Shown here: one piece after another, positions 1-8,798 of the stretch
Layout of the letters: each line of letters begins with the position of its first letter
Numbering within the stretch: position 1 is the stretch's first letter
Origin: Gluconobacter cerinus
Lineage (GTDB): Bacteria; Pseudomonadota; Alphaproteobacteria; Acetobacterales; Acetobacteraceae
NCBI RefSeq assembly: GCF_002723935.1
Contig: NZ_BEWM01000001.1
Span: 1 to 64,000 of the forward strand
DNA length: 64,000 bases
Direction: 5' to 3'
Translations under genes and position numbers: made by a program
Notes under the pieces: model-generated
Database searches by the model: none
Seen by the model: only the letters and a program-made list of their open reading frames with translations
Told to the model about the DNA's origin: nothing

Positions 1-74
1 TTGCTGAAACCCTTTCTGACGGTTCGGACCATGCTGCCATCCCCGTCTCACAGCTTTCAAAACTGCCCGCATAG
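1..74 (+). CDS. Possible C-terminal tail of a gene entering from the left edge
   Basis: Frame 3 is open from the window edge to a TAG at 72-74 and would encode about 23 residues ending in SQLSKLPA. Frame 1 is also open, to about base 123, so the choice of frame is uncertain. Nothing in so short a stretch identifies a family. Bases 75-227 hold no gene I can support. They contain a small GC-rich inverted repeat, GGCGTG/CACGCC, at 175-189, just before the next gene. Confidence 0.25.
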   Translation, partial: AETLSDGSDHAAIPVSQLSKLPA

Positions 75-227
75 CCTTACGATTTCAGAGTTATCAGGCA
101 ACGTTATAGGCCATCACGCCTAACCGTGACATTACTCACCTGAATTTAACGCTTATAGTGGATCATCATATGGCGTGCGGCACGCCACACACATTTTGTG
201 AGCCGTTTTCGTTTCTGGAGTCCCCGA

Positions 228-1634
228 ATGACGGTTGATGCACTTCTCTCAAACAGCAAACAACTCTCACCAGATGAGGTCGAGTGGCAGCTCATTATCG
301 ATGCCATTGATCCCGCAATCCGCTCCGCGGTTGCCGATATGGTCGAGAACCATGCTGCTGCGAGTGTGGAAGTCTTCTATTCGACACTTCTGACACACCC
401 GGAAGCCACGCCGTTTCTCTCCAACCAAATTGTTAACGACCACCTTCATTCCGCCTTACTGAGATGGCTGCAATCTCTCTTCTCAGCTACAGCGCCCGAC
501 CTCGCGCAGCTTATAGCGACGCAGCGACGGATTGGATTGGTCCACGCCCGCATGCGCGTCCCGATGCACGTCGTCATGCATGGGGCACGCCTTCTTAAAA
601 ACACACTGAGAAAACTACTTTTTGAGATTTTCCTCACGCCTGCCGATCTATCGACCGCCATCGACTACATCGAAAACATGATGGATCTGGCTATCGAAAT
701 GATGAGCCGAGAGTTCGTAAGGGATCTCCAGAAAGAAATTGAGACAGACGAAGCGTATCGACTTGTTACGCTCGGGCAGGACGTCACTCTTGAACGAGAA
801 GTTCAACGTGCAGCACTCCTTGACTGGGGGCACAAGATTTTACTCGCCATTTGCTGCAACGCTCCCCCTCCCCTGCCCTCACTGGAAAGTTCAGGATTTG
901 GGCTTTGGCTCAATCACAAGGGGAGCCTGCTGTTCCCGAATACGATGGGTATCGAGCACATTCGAACCTCAATGCGTCGTATAGATCGTGTTCTCATTCC
1001 AGCTCTATCGGCTCAGGTTCCCCCTGACACAGCGCGCATTCACGAGCTACAGGCCCAGATAGAAGAAATCCGCTTCCTTATGGATGATCTCTTTAAAGAG
1101 AGTGAGGCACTTGAAAGCGGGCGCGATCCTTTAACCTCAACGCTCAATCGCCGCTTTCTACCGACGATCATGGCGAGGGAAGTCGCTCAATCTCTTCGTC
1201 GGGAAGTTCCGTTCAGCATTCTCATGATCGACATTGATCATTTCAAATCGATCAACGATCGCTACGGACACACCGGTGGGGACGCCGTCTTGAGAGGCGT
1301 GGCTGAAAAGCTAATTTCATCCTGCCGGACAAGCGACTTTATCTTCCGGTACGGCGGTGAAGAGTTTCTGATCGCGTTGGTTGAGACGGATATAAAGAGA
1401 GCGTTCCAGGTTGCGGAGCATATTCGTGAAAACGTCACGCATATTCTTACTCAGCCAACAGGTTCTTCGTTTTCTGTGACTGTTTCGATCGGAGTAGCCA
1501 CATTTGATGGACATCCGGACTATACCCATCTCATCGAAGATGCCGATCGCGCCCTCTATTATGCCAAAGCTGAAGGAAGAAATCGAAGCGTCATTGCGAC
1601 CGATGCTTTAGCGAGCCTTCCGCAGCTTCAGTAA
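228..1634 (+). CDS. Globin-coupled sensor diguanylate cyclase (DosC/DgcO-like)
   Basis: Cytoplasmic signalling enzyme predicted to make cyclic di-GMP from two GTP under control of a haem-bound gas ligand. Residues about 10-165 form a protoglobin-type sensor; the motif VHARMRVPMH carries the likely proximal haem ligand His (about residue 106), as in DosC. A helical linker leads to a GGDEF domain (about 300-455) whose active-site loop reads GGEEF (about 376-380), so catalysis is expected. An RTSD inhibitory I-site lies five residues before it, implying product feedback. I start at ATG 228, which has CTGGAG seven bases upstream; an in-frame GTG at 198 would add ten residues. No EAL domain is present. 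The ligand (oxygen in DosC) cannot be read from sequence. Family assignment is firm. Confidence 0.88.
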   Translation: MTVDALLSNSKQLSPDEVEWQLIIDAIDPAIRSAVADMVENHAAASVEVFYSTLLTHPEATPFLSNQIVNDHLHSALLRWLQSLFSATAPDLAQLIATQRRIGLVHARMRVPMHVVMHGARLLKNTLRKLLFEIFLTPADLSTAIDYIENMMDLAIEMMSREFVRDLQKEIETDEAYRLVTLGQDVTLEREVQRAALLDWGHKILLAICCNAPPPLPSLESSGFGLWLNHKGSLLFPNTMGIEHIRTSMRRIDRVLIPALSAQVPPDTARIHELQAQIEEIRFLMDDLFKESEALESGRDPLTSTLNRRFLPTIMAREVAQSLRREVPFSILMIDIDHFKSINDRYGHTGGDAVLRGVAEKLISSCRTSDFIFRYGGEEFLIALVETDIKRAFQVAEHIRENVTHILTQPTGSSFSVTVSIGVATFDGHPDYTHLIEDADRALYYAKAEGRNRSVIATDALASLPQLQ

Positions 1635-1655
1635 ATTTATATACTCTAGGAAAAA

Positions 1656-1700
1656 CACTCTTATCTGAATTTGTTCTTATACAAATTCAGATAAGAGAAG
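1656..1700 (-). terminator. Long hairpin between convergent genes, likely terminator of the nuclease gene
   Basis: A perfect 17-bp inverted repeat (arms 1658-1674 and 1681-1697, six-base loop) lies between the convergent cyclase and nuclease genes. Read on the minus strand it is followed by TGTTTTT, which fits a Rho-independent terminator for the nuclease transcript. On the plus strand no U-tract follows, so it would act only weakly in that direction. Confidence 0.65.
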
Positions 1701-1713
1701 CGCACTTGAGAGC

Positions 1714-2649
1714 TTACTGCTCGTTCATTGCGGTATTCAGGATTGCAGCAAGACGGACACCTGCCTGCTGCAACCGAAGCTCGATGATTGGCCAAGCAAG
1801 AGCTGTATAGGCGTCCTTAATATCTGCCCCTTTAATCTGGGGAAGTGCGCCATAAGCAACAGACCGTGCCAGGGAATGGCTTTCGTCAGCCCAGTCAATA
1901 ACAGCATGGCGAACATCACCACCAGAAAGATCAGCCACCCAGTATGCCGTCTCATCAGGTGTGATAGTCGACCCCAGTCGAGTGGCTTCATCACGAGCAC
2001 GACTGAAGTCGATGGAATAATGAGGCCCAACAACCAAATTGGCCTGCCGGTCCAGCACGCCTTCATCCCATAGGGCATGGAGATTCATATGCCCATTTGC
2101 GGTATCGCCAAAATATGAAAGGCGGATAGCATTTCCGCCTTTATCGTTATTCCGCTCCGCAGCATGCAACGGCTGATGCAAGTCACCAACCAAGTGTACA
2201 ACCCACTTCAAAGCATAAAGCCGCCTCTCCGGAGAGGCCGTGTGATCAGCAAGGGTTTTTTCCAGCTCGGGCAGTTTCTCAACAACGCAGTTTCCATCCG
2301 CACAGTCGCGGGCCTGGTCATATGCTGGCTGAGAAACATCTGTATCAACGTAATGCCAAAGTAGAGTCTCTGGCTCTCCGCCCTTCTTTTTAGGAACATG
2401 TCCGATCGTATCTGGCCATGATGCGACCTGATCCAGCGTTTGATGACCTTCCATTGCCAAAAGTGCAGTTGTTGCTTTCGCAGCCGCTGGCGTCAGGCGA
2501 TCTTGAGCAATATCCGCGACAATCGCATGGCCATACGGTCCCCAGGCGAACGCCTGAGAAGTCATTCCTATCGTAGCAGCACAGAGCAGAGGGACAGAAA
2601 GAAGCCAGGAGCGCATAAAAGAACCATTTCGGACGTTATGAAGTCTCAT
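1714..2649 (-). CDS. Secreted S1/P1-type zinc nuclease
   Basis: Predicted extracytoplasmic, Zn-dependent phosphodiesterase of the S1/P1 family, degrading single-stranded nucleic acid. A signal peptide (hydrophobic LLSVPLLCAATIGM, cleavage after SQAFA) would expose the sequence WGPYGH; in this family the mature N-terminal Trp and the nearby His bind zinc. Other expected ligand motifs are present: HYVDTD, HLVGDLHQPLHAA, and NLHALWDEG for the conserved HxxWD. I chose ATG 2649 because GGAAGGGTGAG precedes it; a second ATG at 2616 would give a shorter signal peptide. The open frame extends further upstream to 2808 without a good ribosome binding site and would overlap the divergent permease. About 311 residues, normal for the family. 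Confidence 0.85.
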   Translation of the reverse strand: MRLHNVRNGSFMRSWLLSVPLLCAATIGMTSQAFAWGPYGHAIVADIAQDRLTPAAAKATTALLAMEGHQTLDQVASWPDTIGHVPKKKGGEPETLLWHYVDTDVSQPAYDQARDCADGNCVVEKLPELEKTLADHTASPERRLYALKWVVHLVGDLHQPLHAAERNNDKGGNAIRLSYFGDTANGHMNLHALWDEGVLDRQANLVVGPHYSIDFSRARDEATRLGSTITPDETAYWVADLSGGDVRHAVIDWADESHSLARSVAYGALPQIKGADIKDAYTALAWPIIELRLQQAGVRLAAILNTAMNEQ

Positions 2650-2793
2650 TGCTTTTCTCACCCTTCCGAAACACTCACAAGTGACTCTCTTGGTACACTG
2701 AACCGATAAAAATGACCGAACGGTTCGGCCTACCTCTTCCCTCATGGCTTCTGACCTCGTAGAGAGGATAAGGACTAAAATGACTGAAATGGC

Positions 2794-3954
2794 GTGACGC
2801 AATTGCAAAAGCCACCTGCCCCGCTAGACCCATCTCAATCTCCGCAGTGGAGCCTTACGTCAGAAGGGAACAACCCTCTTCTGACACTTCGGGGTGTGTG
2901 GCTGGCAAGAACAGGAAACATTCCACAGTTTCCAAAAGACGGGCTGCGTGCAGCACCTGCTGGAAGCACCATCACCTTTGATATGTCCCCCATCACCGAC
3001 TGGGACACAGGTCTGATCGCGTTCCTTTGGGACATTAAGCGCAGCGGGCACGACAGACATATCACTCTGGATGCTCAAAGCTTACCGGCCCCTGTAAGAC
3101 AGCTTCTCGAACTCTTACCCGACGCCTCTGATGGCCCTCCCCCCCCGCCCGCCAAGCGTCTCCCCGTTCTCGAACGGATTGGGGGCCACACGATCAGTAG
3201 CCTCACTGAAATCGGCACCGTTACAAGTTTAGGTGGAATGACCCTTCGCGGAGGGCTCCAGGCCCTTACAGGGCGAAGCCGGATGCGTCTTTCAGATCTT
3301 TTGAGTGACACTGCAAATGCCGGCCCTCAGGCATTGCTGATTGTAGGCATCGTCAATTTTCTGATTGGTGCCATTCTTGCATTTGTTGGGGCGGTTGAGC
3401 TTCAGAAATTTGCTGCCGGTATTTACGTTGCAAGCCTTGTTGGCATCGCCATGGTTCGCGAAATGGCCGCCGTCATGACCGCCATCATCATGGCAGGACG
3501 AACCGGAGGCGCCTACGCAGCGCGCATTTCCACCATGCAGGGCAATGAAGAAATTGATGCCCTCAACGTCTTCGGCATCCCAACATCCACGTATCTGATA
3601 CTTCCGGCAGTTCTATCGCTCGTTATCACGATGCCATTTCTCTACCTCTACGGCTGCCTGATCGGCATGCTGGGAGGGTTCGTGGTCGCGATTTCCATGC
3701 TGGATATTACGGCTGCTGGCTATTTCCATCAGACAATCACATCCTTCGGTATCGGCCAGTTTATTTTTGCATTTGTTAAAAGCATTGTCTTCGGTGCGTT
3801 CATCGGGCTGACCAGTTGCCGGATTGGCCTGAAGGCTGGACGATCAGCCGCTGATGTTGGCATCGCTGCCACACGGGCTGTTGTGGTGGGAATTGTCGGC
3901 GTCATTGCGATTGACGCCATTTTCGCCGTTATCGCCGACGTGCTGGGAATCTGA
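2794..3954 (+). CDS. mlaE: MCE/Mla-type ABC transporter permease with N-terminal STAS domain
   Basis: Inner-membrane permease of an MCE-type lipid transporter. Residues about 20-110 look like a STAS domain (as in MlaB, here fused), and about 140-386 form the MlaE fold: several hydrophobic helices and the cytoplasmic segment MVREMAAVMTAIIMAGRTGGAYAA, a conserved coupling region in this family (shown by MVREMAAVMTA and AGRTGG). It opens a four-gene operon with ATPase, MCE protein and lipoprotein, separated from the ATPase by three bases. The start is a GTG at 2794; a short open frame with ATG at 2780 runs through it, so the exact start is not certain. Substrate is presumably phospholipid, by analogy with the Mla and other MCE systems; direction of transport cannot be inferred. 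Confidence 0.87.
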   Translation: MTQLQKPPAPLDPSQSPQWSLTSEGNNPLLTLRGVWLARTGNIPQFPKDGLRAAPAGSTITFDMSPITDWDTGLIAFLWDIKRSGHDRHITLDAQSLPAPVRQLLELLPDASDGPPPPPAKRLPVLERIGGHTISSLTEIGTVTSLGGMTLRGGLQALTGRSRMRLSDLLSDTANAGPQALLIVGIVNFLIGAILAFVGAVELQKFAAGIYVASLVGIAMVREMAAVMTAIIMAGRTGGAYAARISTMQGNEEIDALNVFGIPTSTYLILPAVLSLVITMPFLYLYGCLIGMLGGFVVAISMLDITAAGYFHQTITSFGIGQFIFAFVKSIVFGAFIGLTSCRIGLKAGRSAADVGIAATRAVVVGIVGVIAIDAIFAVIADVLGI

Positions 3955-3957
3955 CGC

Positions 3958-4731
3958 ATGACCGATACCCGAAAAACCGTTCTTTCAATGCAGGATGTCA
4001 CTCTCGCATTTGGACCGAAGGTCATTCAGAAGAACATCTCTTTAGAAGTTAAGAAGGGCAGCATTTTTGCCGTTATGGGCGGCTCTGGCTGCGGCAAGAG
4101 TACACTTCTGAAAAGTATGATTGGCCTTCTTCGCCCCACGGCTGGCGAATATCAGGTCGATGGCGAAAATTACTGGTCTGGCACTGAAGCAGAACGAACA
4201 GAGCTCAACCACAGGTTCGGCGTTCTATTCCAGAGCGGCGCTTTATGGAGTTCCATGACTCTCGGGGAGAATGTCGCTCTTCCCCTTCAGATGTTCACGG
4301 ACCTCAAACCAGATGTCATTCGTCGGCTCGTAGAACTCAAACTGGGGTTTGTAGGTCTTCTGCCAGCCATCGACATGTCTCCGTCAGAAATCAGTGGTGG
4401 TATGCGGAAGCGTGCTGGTTTGGCACGAGCAATCGCACTGGATCCGGATATCCTGTTCTTTGACGAACCCTCTGCAGGTCTGGACCCAATCACTTCGGCC
4501 CGCCTGGATGACCTGATTCTCAATCTCCGAGATGGTCTCGGCGCGACCGTCGTTATCGTCAGCCATGAACTCTCCAGTCTGTTCCACATCGCCGATGACG
4601 GAATATTCCTGGACGCAAAAAGCAAAATCCCCATCGCACACGGCTCTCCAAGGGACCTGCGCGACCACTGCGACGAACCTCAGGTCCATGCTTTCATGCA
4701 TCGGGAACGCAACGAAGAAGGACGCAATTGA
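3958..4731 (+). CDS. mlaF: MCE/Mla-type ABC transporter ATP-binding protein
   Basis: ATPase subunit of the lipid transporter. It has Walker A GGSGCGKST (about residues 41-49), the ABC signature SGGMRKRAGLARA (about 146) and Walker B ILFFDEPSAGLDP (about 164). The unusual signature with M-R-K-R is typical of MlaF rather than nutrient importers. The gene overlaps the next by four bases (ATGA at 4728-4731), implying translational coupling. Length of 257 residues matches the family. Confidence 0.92.
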   Translation: MTDTRKTVLSMQDVTLAFGPKVIQKNISLEVKKGSIFAVMGGSGCGKSTLLKSMIGLLRPTAGEYQVDGENYWSGTEAERTELNHRFGVLFQSGALWSSMTLGENVALPLQMFTDLKPDVIRRLVELKLGFVGLLPAIDMSPSEISGGMRKRAGLARAIALDPDILFFDEPSAGLDPITSARLDDLILNLRDGLGATVVIVSHELSSLFHIADDGIFLDAKSKIPIAHGSPRDLRDHCDEPQVHAFMHRERNEEGRN

Positions 4732-5690
4732 TGAACAAGCAGGCTCTCGTAGGCGCCTTTGTTGTAGGTGGGATCGGTCTTGGCGTGGCAGCTTTTGTGC
4801 TGTTCGGCAATTTCCATCCCTTCACCCGCATGGAAAAAGCTGTCCTTATTTTCCATGGCGCATCGTCCGGGCTGTCGGTGGGTGCACCCGTTACCTTCCG
4901 TGGGGTTCAGGTTGGCGCGGTCGATAAGGTCGTTATCGAATATAACCCGCAGACGCGAGACGCCTATATTCCGGTCTATGTCACGATGCGGCCAGACAAT
5001 ATTACCCTGACAAACAGTAGTGCTCACCACTTTCCGACAATCCGGGACCTCGTCTCTCAAGGCCTCCGTGGAGAAATGAATCTCAAAAGTTTTGTCACCG
5101 GCTCTTCAGAGATCGACCTCGATTTTGCGCCTGATACACCAGCGGTCATGCATCCTGACATCGCCACCCTCACGGAAATTCCAACAAAACAGTCTTCCAT
5201 CCAGGCGATGACCCAAACCCTTCAGAACCTGCCGTTCAAGGAACTTGGCGACAACGCCAACGCGACCCTTGCCGCTGTAAGGGAGCTTTCTGACAAGCTG
5301 GACAGGGATATGCCGACCCTGATCGAAAGCATTCGTGCGACATCCGACCATAGTCGCGACATGATCGATGCGAGCAGAGACCTTGTTACGCACCTTCAAC
5401 CCGAGCTTGAACATACCCTCAACAGCCTGAACCGACTGGCTGATGCCGGGTCCGATCAGTTGACTGCACGTGGCAAAGAGCTCCAAGCCCTGCTGTTAAG
5501 CAGCAATCAGACGATCCAGAAGGCTGGGGAAAGTCTGAACAATATTCAGAGCATTACATCTCCGCGCTCAGCGGACAGGGCTAACCTCGAAGCGAGCCTC
5601 CGCGATATCGCAGCAGCAGCCTCTGCCCTACGCGGCTTTGCAAACGATGTTGAACGTAATCCGCAACTTCTTCTGACGGGACGCCACTGA
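4728..5690 (+). CDS. mlaD: MCE-domain periplasmic lipid-binding protein, MlaD-like
   Basis: Membrane-anchored substrate-binding subunit of the MCE transporter. An N-terminal helix (VGAFVVGGIGLGVAAFVLF) anchors it in the inner membrane; about residues 38-118 form the single MCE domain (GLSVGAPVTFRGVQVGAV, later LVSQGLRGEM). The C-terminal half is predicted helical with heptad-like segments and resembles the extended C-terminus of alphaproteobacterial MlaD-like proteins that could reach across the periplasm. At 320 residues it is longer than E. coli MlaD. The start is fixed by the ATGA overlap with the ATPase gene, and the stop overlaps the start of the lipoprotein gene (TGATG). Confidence 0.88.
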   Translation: MMNKQALVGAFVVGGIGLGVAAFVLFGNFHPFTRMEKAVLIFHGASSGLSVGAPVTFRGVQVGAVDKVVIEYNPQTRDAYIPVYVTMRPDNITLTNSSAHHFPTIRDLVSQGLRGEMNLKSFVTGSSEIDLDFAPDTPAVMHPDIATLTEIPTKQSSIQAMTQTLQNLPFKELGDNANATLAAVRELSDKLDRDMPTLIESIRATSDHSRDMIDASRDLVTHLQPELEHTLNSLNRLADAGSDQLTARGKELQALLLSSNQTIQKAGESLNNIQSITSPRSADRANLEASLRDIAAAASALRGFANDVERNPQLLLTGRH

Positions 5691-6262
5691 TGAGACTGCA
5701 CCTCGCCTCGCTCACTCTTGCCGGCCTGCTTCTCAGCGGCTGCTCCTCTCCACCAGTGCGGTTTTATACGCTTGGCGCGCCCGCCATCGGAAATGATCTG
5801 GCAGCCAGCACCGCATCAGCAACCGCATTAGCTGTCGATCCTGTTATTGTTCCTGACTACCTCGATAGTCAGGACATCCTTGTCAGAAATGGCGATCTTC
5901 TAGATCGCAGCGCAAATGGCCGATGGGCCAGTCGTCTGTCCAGAGGCATTACAGATCTCGTGACAGCGCAGCTCTCTCGCAGCTGGCCTTCTGTGTTCGT
6001 CACAACACATCCTACAGCTGGCTCTCCGCAAACCCGGCTGGTGATCACTATCAACCGGCTGGATATCACGAAGTCAGGTCAAGGTACGCTAGAAGCAGAC
6101 TGGTCCTTTGTCCCTGCTGACGAGCATCACCCGGTTGTACACCAGCGCGCCAGCTTCAGCACTCAGGGATCAACAGCCACAGATGACGGGATCACTGCCG
6201 TGACACGCGCGCTCGTGGATCAACTTGCCGCTAAAATTGGAAATTCGTCCCCCGCAATGTGA
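5690..6262 (+). CDS. ABC-type transport auxiliary lipoprotein (PqiC-like)
   Basis: Outer-membrane-directed lipoprotein of the PqiC/ABC-transport-auxiliary family. The signal peptide ends in a lipobox LLSGC (Cys about residue 18) followed by SSPPVRFYTLG, the hallmark start of this family. About 190 residues. It overlaps the MCE gene by one base (TGATG), so it is the fourth member of the operon. In this gene order it may receive or dock the MCE protein at the outer membrane; no MlaA or MlaC homologue is present here, so the family's lipid route is inferred, not shown. Confidence 0.82.
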   Translation: MRLHLASLTLAGLLLSGCSSPPVRFYTLGAPAIGNDLAASTASATALAVDPVIVPDYLDSQDILVRNGDLLDRSANGRWASRLSRGITDLVTAQLSRSWPSVFVTTHPTAGSPQTRLVITINRLDITKSGQGTLEADWSFVPADEHHPVVHQRASFSTQGSTATDDGITAVTRALVDQLAAKIGNSSPAM

Positions 6263-6278
6263 GGGATTTTCAAATTTA

Positions 6279-6306
6279 TAGAGGCCTTGAAAAAGGCCTC
6301 CTCTTT
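6279..6306 (+). terminator. Rho-independent terminator of the MCE operon
   Basis: GAGGCCTT, a GAAA tetraloop, then AAGGCCTC (6281-6300) form a perfect eight-base-pair stem followed by CTCTTT. It sits 18 bases after the lipoprotein stop and just before the end of the convergent ribokinase gene. Confidence 0.75.
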
Positions 6307-6313
6307 GATCTGT

Positions 6314-7270
6314 CTAGGCTTCTGGCTGCGCATTCATCAACGCAGCCACAGCATCCCATGCGGGAGCAGCATCAGCAGCGCCATGACGTGTCGTCGCGAG
6401 CGCCCCGCACGCTGACGCAACCCGGACAGCCTCGGAGAGTGGCTTTCCCTGCGCCAGAGCGAATGCCAGTCCGGCATTGAAACAATCCCCAGCCGCCACA
6501 GTATCAATGGGCTCTATGTAAAACGGTGCACTGTGACCGCTGCGTGTTCCATCATGCCAGAAAACGCCCCGGCTTCCCATTTTTACAAGGACGGATTTCA
6601 CGCCCTTTGCCAGAAGCAAGTCCGCAGCCCTCGCCGCGTCTTCTACAGTTTCTGGCCGAATGCCTGTGAGCTGAAAAGTTTCACTTTCGTTCGGGGTTAT
6701 AATATCGATTTCCTGCCAGAGCGCATCCAGAAGCCCCTTTTCCGGCGCAGGTGCCGGATCGAGCACAACTATAGCGCCCTTGATCCGCGCTTTACGGGCG
6801 GCTGCCAGAACTGCCTGCTGAGGCACTTCAAGTTGCAATAGAAGCACTGCCGCGCGCTCAATCCAGTCTGAGGCTGCGTCAACATCGGTTTCATCGACGG
6901 CCATGTTCGCACCACCAACAACGGTGATGCAGTTTTCTCCGCTCCCGTCTATCCCGATCAGCGCAATTCCCGTGGCATGAGAGGCGTCTTCTCGCAGCGG
7001 AGAGAGGTCCACCCCAAAACGCTCCAGCTCCTGGCGCGCCTGCGCACCAAAACCGTCCTGCCCTATCCGCCCTGCCAATGCGACCTGAACCTCGGAACCG
7101 GACGCCAGACGCCCAGCCGCGGCAGCCTGATTGCTGCCTTTACCACCCAGCATGACGGCATAGCTTTCACCATGCACGGTCTCTCCGGGGAGAGGCAGGC
7201 GAACGGCCCGAGCAGTTACATCAATATTGATGCTTCCGAAGGACAGAATCAGAGGCTTTGAGTTCGGCAT
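6314..7270 (-). CDS. rbsK: Ribokinase-type PfkB sugar kinase
   Basis: Cytoplasmic kinase predicted to phosphorylate ribose to ribose 5-phosphate. PfkB family features: N-terminal SFGSINIDV, the substrate-binding GGKGSNQAAAAGRL (about residue 41), and near residue 260 the C-terminal signature DTVAAGDCFNAGLAFAL with the catalytic Asp. The GGKGxNQA motif favours ribokinase over fructokinase or adenosine kinase. I start at ATG 7270 because the homologous fold begins there; the frame is open to a TTG at 7321. It stands alone, with no ribose transporter or regulator nearby, so the physiological sugar could differ. Confidence 0.82.
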   Translation of the reverse strand: MPNSKPLILSFGSINIDVTARAVRLPLPGETVHGESYAVMLGGKGSNQAAAAGRLASGSEVQVALAGRIGQDGFGAQARQELERFGVDLSPLREDASHATGIALIGIDGSGENCITVVGGANMAVDETDVDAASDWIERAAVLLLQLEVPQQAVLAAARKARIKGAIVVLDPAPAPEKGLLDALWQEIDIITPNESETFQLTGIRPETVEDAARAADLLLAKGVKSVLVKMGSRGVFWHDGTRSGHSAPFYIEPIDTVAAGDCFNAGLAFALAQGKPLSEAVRVASACGALATTRHGAADAAPAWDAVAALMNAQPEA

Positions 7271-7545
7271 CGGTTTGATCTCAGAGAATTCGAGGAATAT
7301 TTCTTTAGCATTGGGGGCCAAGAGGCGTCAGCAGCAAAGGAACATCTTGTTTCCAAGGGCTTTTTTTTCGCATTTTTGCCTCGGCAGCTTCGACGTTGTT
7401 TTTTACTAAAAAGTCGTGAATTTTCGATATTAATGGTTTCATTACTAGGATAGGGTTTCGCAGGCCTTGGGGAAACAAGGGGGCCTTTTACCGGCGTTTC
7501 CACAGCAGAACCAAAAACATTTTAACTGACAGGGTAAGTCTAATT

Positions 7546-7959
7546 ATGTCCTCTGCCAATCGACAGACATCCTCTCGAACTGCCACGAAAAAGGTAGCGT
7601 CCGCCTCTCGTAGCAAAAAAGCCACCCCTGTAGTTCTGGAGGCCGTTATCGAAGAGTCTCCTGTCGTGGTAGAGCCAGTTGAAATCACGGAAGAGCCTGC
7701 AAGCGGCCCATTTCTTCCTGACCTCGTCTGTGCTTTCGACAAGGCGTGGTACATGCGCGAATATCCGGATGTGGCAGCATCTGGCTTAGATCCAGCAACG
7801 CATTATCGGGAAGCCGGATATCGGGAAGGTAGAAAACCCAATCGCTTTTTTGACCCGGAAAAGTATCGTGCAGCCAATCCGGATTTAACGGAATATGAAG
7901 ATGATCTTCTGATGCACTTCATCTTCTACGGCCTGAACGAAGGTCGCAGCATCAGCTAA
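7546..7959 (+). CDS. Stand-alone protein with two glycosyltransferase-associated modules
   Basis: Unknown function, 137 residues. The first 30 residues are basic and rich in Ser, Thr and Lys, about 30-60 are acidic with repeated V-E-P-V, and the remainder holds two tandem copies of a module that I know mainly as an appendage of large glycosyltransferases: FDKAWYMREYPDVAAS...HYREAGYREGRKPN, then FFDPEKYRAANPDLTEY...HFIFYGLNEGRSIS. No catalytic domain or signal peptide is visible. The gene is preceded by about 275 bases of promoter-sized, AT-rich DNA. It could be an adaptor or a remnant of a longer enzyme, but the intact frame and clear start argue for a real small protein. Confidence 0.65.
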   Translation: MSSANRQTSSRTATKKVASASRSKKATPVVLEAVIEESPVVVEPVEITEEPASGPFLPDLVCAFDKAWYMREYPDVAASGLDPATHYREAGYREGRKPNRFFDPEKYRAANPDLTEYEDDLLMHFIFYGLNEGRSIS

Positions 7960-8092
7960 TCCTTCTTTAAACTTGTTACACAGCAGGGCGCAGATATCTG
8001 TCATTTCATGATCCCATGCGCCCTGCGGCTTGCCCTTCCCTCCTGAACAGAAGAGAGTTGTGTCTCTGAACTCTGTCAGGAGTCCCTGTCGC

Positions 8093-8656
8093 GTGGAAAA
8101 ATCTCGCCCCCGTCTCGCTATCGATATGGATGAAGTGATTGCTGACGCCTTCACCGCTCAGCGCCTGTGGTACAAAGACACGCACGGATATCGCTGGACA
8201 GAAGACGAGTTGAAGGGGCACCATTTAGGCGATCTGGCAACTCCGGAACACGCTGCGGGAATGCAGGCACTTCTGCATGAGGGACACTTCTTTGCTGACC
8301 TTGAGGTCATGCCCGGCGCCAAGGATGCGCTAAAATTTCTAAACCAGCATTTCGACATTTTTATTACGACAGCCGCGATGGAATACCCGGCGTCCTGCGC
8401 TCCTAAATTCCAATGGCTTCAGAAACACTTTCCCTTTATTCCCGCTCTGAACATCGTATTCTGCGGTCATAAAAGTATTCTTGCTGCCGATTTCCTTATT
8501 GATGACAACGTACGACATTTTCAGCATTTTCGGGGACAGGGCATTCTGTTCTCTGCTCCACACAACCTGAATGTGGAATGGTCTCCGCGGGTCGCCAACT
8601 GGAAGGATGCCGTTGCATATCTGATGCAGCAGCATCCAGAAACAGAAGCTCCATAA
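8093..8656 (+). CDS. HAD-type 5'(3')-deoxyribonucleotidase
   Basis: Predicted cytoplasmic phosphatase of the NT5C family, removing phosphate from deoxynucleoside monophosphates. The HAD motif I reads AIDMDEVIAD, with nucleophile and acid Asp two residues apart; motif II is around FITTAAM and motif III around LIDDNVRHF. The start is inferred: GTG 8093 has AGGAG ten bases upstream and lies just before motif I, giving 187 residues, typical of the family; a TTG at 8030 would add a non-conserved tail. No nucleotide metabolism genes are adjacent, so the substrate is a family guess. Confidence 0.75.
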   Translation: MEKSRPRLAIDMDEVIADAFTAQRLWYKDTHGYRWTEDELKGHHLGDLATPEHAAGMQALLHEGHFFADLEVMPGAKDALKFLNQHFDIFITTAAMEYPASCAPKFQWLQKHFPFIPALNIVFCGHKSILAADFLIDDNVRHFQHFRGQGILFSAPHNLNVEWSPRVANWKDAVAYLMQQHPETEAP

Positions 8657-8798
8657 AACGCGTCTTTGCAGCCTCAATCCCAGAAATTACAGCATTGTAA
8701 GCTAGTAGGCTTTTTTGCTTTTGGATTTGTGGTTCTGTTTGAGATACAGGTTTTCACCCTAATTTTTTCAGCTTCTGGTCAGTGAGCACATTCCGTTT

